A stretch of DNA of 64,000 nt, taken from the NCBI GenBank assembly GCA_900540685.1, contig UQGS01000007.1:4685-68684 (forward strand), given 5' to 3'. Both the position numbers and the translations under genes were made by a program. Numbering within the stretch: position 1 is the first letter of the stretch; each line of letters opens with the position of its first letter. The notes under the pieces were generated by a model. It made no database searches. It was not told where the DNA came from and worked only from the letters and a program-made list of their open reading frames with translations. This stretch comes from an uncultured Catenibacterium sp. GTDB lineage: Bacteria; Bacillota_I; Bacilli_A; Erysipelotrichales; Coprobacillaceae. Below are positions 61,525 through 64,000 of this stretch, piece after piece.

Positions 61525-61538
61525 CAATTGAGTGCTAG
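61512..61538. promoter_or_regulatory. CIRCE-like operator, upstream copy
   Basis: TTAGCATTG, 9 nt, GAGTGCTAG: overlaps the -35 of htpG. Each half has one or two differences from the CIRCE consensus. Confidence 0.7.
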
Positions 61539-61548
61539 AGAGTCAAAA

Positions 61549-61570
61549 AGACTTGGAAAACACCAAGTCT
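61549..61570 (-). terminator. terminator after the GNAT gene
   Basis: Perfect 8-bp stem AGACTTGG/CCAAGTCT, 6-nt loop, then T5 on the minus strand. Confidence 0.88.
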
Positions 61571-61967
61571 ATTTATTAACTATCTGCATAGGAACACCAT
61601 CATTCATGACTTTAAATCCAAATTTTTCATAAAAAGAAGCATTCTTGCTTTCTTCAGGCATTACTTCAATATAGAAATAATCAGCATATTTTTCTTTCAT
61701 TAAATTTACTAGATGACCTGCAATCCCCTGTCCCTGATATTCTGGATTGACCAATACATAATGAACGTAAGCCATCATTCCACCGTCATCTAGTACTCTA
61801 AGTAATCCTACAAGTTGATCATTACTCCAGGCTGTAAAAACGGTAGAAGAATGCATTAATGCCTGATAAAGTCTTTCTGGATGCTGTCCAGATACCCATC
61901 CTACGGATAAGAATAATTCTTCAACCTGCTTTTGTGTAAATTTCTTTTCTTCTGTATATTGAATCAT
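61569..61967 (-). CDS. GNAT family N-acetyltransferase
   Basis: 132 aa, single small GNAT domain. YVHYVLVNPEYQGQGIAGHLV holds the acetyl-CoA pyrophosphate loop (Q-x-x-G-x-A/G), and FYEKFGFKVMNDG the C-terminal motif. The ATG at 61967 follows AAAGGAG. Substrate unknown; it is transcribed alone before htpG. Confidence 0.87.
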   Translation of the reverse strand: MIQYTEEKKFTQKQVEELFLSVGWVSGQHPERLYQALMHSSTVFTAWSNDQLVGLLRVLDDGGMMAYVHYVLVNPEYQGQGIAGHLVNLMKEKYADYFYIEVMPEESKNASFYEKFGFKVMNDGVPMQIVNK

Positions 61968-62037
61968 ATAATCACTCCTTTTTTTCTTTGGTGTCATTAT
62001 AAAAGGTTATCAGTAGCTAAACAAGTTACTCAGAAAT

Positions 62038-62442
62038 TTATGAGTGACTTGAACTTATATGATAAATATCATCGATGGGGATTGTTGTTTTATCTAGCAG
62101 TATCACTCGTTTATTGATTTCATCTATATCTTTAAATTGTCCTCTTACAGTCATGTAAGACCCACCCTCTTTATATTCATCCTCTACAAAGTAATCTATT
62201 GTAATAAAGGGATGTTCTTTTTTATGAATAAGCAGACCACTAAGTACTCTATTTAATATCTGTCTCTGATCTTCATCCAGGATACGTTTTTGAGTGGTGA
62301 GTCTACCTGCTTCACTTATTCTATCTACATGTGTTTTAAGAGCTGCAAAAGGTGCGAACTGAGCCGCTCTATTATTCATGGACATTCTAGGATGATGAGG
62401 TGAAGTAGGATGTTTCATATTGATTATATCGTCATAATTCAT
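62038..62442 (-). CDS. YolD-like protein
   Basis: 134 aa. The N-terminal HPRMSMNNRAAQFAPFAAL and the DxDE..QILNRVLSGL segment are typical of YolD-like proteins, which accompany Y-family polymerases of the UvrX/YqjW type. It overlaps the polymerase gene by 4 nt (ATGA), so the two are coupled. Its role is not known. Confidence 0.85.
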   Translation of the reverse strand: MNYDDIINMKHPTSPHHPRMSMNNRAAQFAPFAALKTHVDRISEAGRLTTQKRILDEDQRQILNRVLSGLLIHKKEHPFITIDYFVEDEYKEGGSYMTVRGQFKDIDEINKRVILLDKTTIPIDDIYHISSSHS

Positions 62443-63881
62443 GCTTTATGTCCTCCAATCATCTTATTTCTTTCTCTTGTTGTAGCACCTTCTTGAAGAT
62501 CAGCCCCTTTCAGCAACGCATTCTTACCATATTTCTTCTTGATATCAAGAGTCACACCTTGCAGTTTCTTTTCTTTAGATAAATCAATTTCAGGCTTTTC
62601 TTCATCAAATAAGGAAAGCTGTTTATAGGTCATAGGAATATCATCATCACTTCTTACTTGCGTTGCAGTGAGCTGAATTCTTCTTATTGTAAGTGCATGA
62701 TTGATATGTGAATGATAAAAACGCAACAATGCTTCAGACATTAACTTATAGGAAGATGTATAGGAATCTAAGTTAATTGTACCATGGAGATTTTTAGGCA
62801 GTGTTCTCCCATAACGATCCTCCATAGTGTCTCCATAATAATCTTTCATATTTTCTATATCGTATCCAATCGTAAGAACAAGCTTATTTGTGACAAGATG
62901 CTTCTCAAAGAGATCTAGACTAAGGGATTCTATCATTTCCTTAAGTATGATTTCTGTCTTCCTATAATCATACGAACATGAGAGAACCTGTCCTGTTCCA
63001 ATACTTTTAGAAGGTGCCTTGTAAGCTTTAATTGCCTGCATTGTGCAAGGTTCCCATCCCCATGCATGATCAATAAGCAGTTCAGCATTGACACCAAATA
63101 GATTATAGAGCTTTTCTTCATCTTCTAATGAACATCTTGCGATATCTCCCATTGTATATAGACCTATGTTATTAAGCTTCTTAGAAATCCCCTTACCTAT
63201 TCTCCAGAAATCAGTTAGAGGTGTATGGGTCCATAAAAGTTTTCTATAAGCAATAGTATTTAAATACGCAATACGTGCGCCCTTTTCATCTGGTTCTTTA
63301 TGTTTAGCCACTATATCCATTGCGACTTTCGCAAGATAAAGATTTGTCCCTATCCCTGCCGTTACTGTAATACCCACTTCTTTATAAATATCATGAATAA
63401 TATCTTGAACTAGACCAAAAGCATCTTTGTCATAAGTATCCAAATAATGCGATGCATCAATAAAGACTTCATCAATAGAATAAACATGAATATCATCAGG
63501 AGAGAAATATTTAAGATATATAGAATAAATACGTGTTGAGTACTCAAGATAGAGAGACATACGAGGTTTCGCAATAATATAATCTATGGCTTTATGTTTA
63601 TTTTTATTAAGATTTGATGCAAGAAAAGAACTGCCATCTAGTGGTTCTCTTTGATGATTGAGTTCTTTGAGTTTAGAAACAACTTCAAAGAGTCTTGCAC
63701 GCCCTGGAAGACCATAGGCTTTCAAACTAGGTGACACAGCAAGGCATATTGTTTTTTCAGTACGTGAAGCATCTGCAACAACTAAATTAGTATCTAGTGG
63801 ATCGAGTCCTCTTTCTAGACATTCTACAGATGCATAAAATGATTTAATATCTATCGCTAGATATGTGGGTACATGAGCCAT
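62439..63881 (-). CDS. Y-family DNA polymerase (UvrX/ImpB-MucB-SamB type)
   Basis: 480 aa translesion polymerase. Catalytic motifs: AIDIKSFYASVEC (first metal Asp) and VYSIDEVFIDAS (Asp-Glu pair). It also has a helix-hairpin-helix region (TDFWRIGKGISKKLNNIGLYTMGDIA) and a little-finger domain. The second ATG is favoured because AGGAGG lies 7 nt before it. A -10 TATAAT is at 63905-63910; I see no clear LexA box. Confidence 0.92.
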   Translation of the reverse strand: MAHVPTYLAIDIKSFYASVECLERGLDPLDTNLVVADASRTEKTICLAVSPSLKAYGLPGRARLFEVVSKLKELNHQREPLDGSSFLASNLNKNKHKAIDYIIAKPRMSLYLEYSTRIYSIYLKYFSPDDIHVYSIDEVFIDASHYLDTYDKDAFGLVQDIIHDIYKEVGITVTAGIGTNLYLAKVAMDIVAKHKEPDEKGARIAYLNTIAYRKLLWTHTPLTDFWRIGKGISKKLNNIGLYTMGDIARCSLEDEEKLYNLFGVNAELLIDHAWGWEPCTMQAIKAYKAPSKSIGTGQVLSCSYDYRKTEIILKEMIESLSLDLFEKHLVTNKLVLTIGYDIENMKDYYGDTMEDRYGRTLPKNLHGTINLDSYTSSYKLMSEALLRFYHSHINHALTIRRIQLTATQVRSDDDIPMTYKQLSLFDEEKPEIDLSKEKKLQGVTLDIKKKYGKNALLKGADLQEGATTRERNKMIGGHKA

Positions 63882-63919
63882 CATTTCACCTCCTTAGGAA
63901 ATGTATTATAACACAAAAA

Positions 63920-63938
63920 AGACAGGCATCGCCTGTCT
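63920..63938 (-). terminator. terminator of a gene beyond the window
   Basis: Perfect 8-bp stem AGACAGGC/GCCTGTCT with a 3-nt loop, then T6 on the minus strand. The remaining bases to 64000 hold a short minus-strand reading ending TPDIFKA and a stop near 63973, possibly the last codons of that gene; too short to name. Confidence 0.8.
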
Positions 63939-64000
63939 AAAGATCGAGTAACTAAATAGACTTGGGGTTTACTCAAGCTTTAAAAATGTCAGGGGTGTGA

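Noticed and set aside
1..64000. CRISPR array, rRNA operon, prophage or replication origin
   Set aside because: No regularly spaced direct repeats, rRNA sequence, phage structural genes or DnaA-box cluster were seen. The single strand bias is explained by operon orientation.

Overview
This is 64 kb of a low-GC Bacillota chromosome. Nearly every supported gene lies on the minus strand, so transcription runs from high to low coordinates. PolC-type replicase, CcpA next to ytxG/ytxH/murC, T-box leaders, GGAGG ribosome binding sites and UUCG-loop terminators all fit this. The absence of sporulation genes and the gene content resemble Erysipelotrichia/Coprobacillaceae gut bacteria (Catenibacterium-like). 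That placement is inference, not shown.

Region by region. 0.1-14.9 kb: uppS-cdsA-dxr-rseP-polC; pyrH-frr; an NCS2 purine permease followed by an IS200/IS605 remnant; rpsB-tsf; mreC-mreD. 14.9-16.5 kb: radC, then a small accessory island of two tandem double-glycine-leader peptides and an ORF that looks like a RuvC fragment of TnpB. 16.5-25.7 kb: a valine T-box controlling an unknown membrane protein and valS; a lone PTS IIB; engB, lon, tig and a helical-repeat protein. 25.7-27.6 kb: an IS607-type element with intact tnpB and decayed tnpA, inserted between a promoter and the helical-repeat gene. 27.6-40.1 kb: pfkA (cre-like site), maf, pnp, rpsO, ribF, truB, tyrS (Tyr T-box), a ClC channel, ccpA-ytxH-ytxG-murC. 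40.2-43.0 kb: DUF4261 protein, HAD hydrolase, GNAT, and two unrecognised proteins. 43.1-52.5 kb: Xaa-Pro peptidase, aspS, hisS (T-box with overlapping GAC/CAC), rel, apt, recJ, a ComN-like protein. 52.6-59.2 kb: zinc-type ABC operon led by a Fur-family regulator, then an aminotransferase and a polar amino acid ABC transporter under a T-box whose specifier reads CGC (Arg). 59.3-63.9 kb: small membrane protein, htpG with two CIRCE-like operators, GNAT, and a yolD/uvrX translesion polymerase pair.

Most of the window is housekeeping: translation, envelope precursors, RNA turnover and stringent response. The regulation is unusually readable: four T-boxes, a Fur-type autoregulated promoter, HrcA-type operators and a CcpA site. 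The part most likely to be undescribed is the 15.65-16.46 kb island. I cannot run homology searches, so family calls rest on motifs, length, synteny and visible alignment between proteins inside the window.
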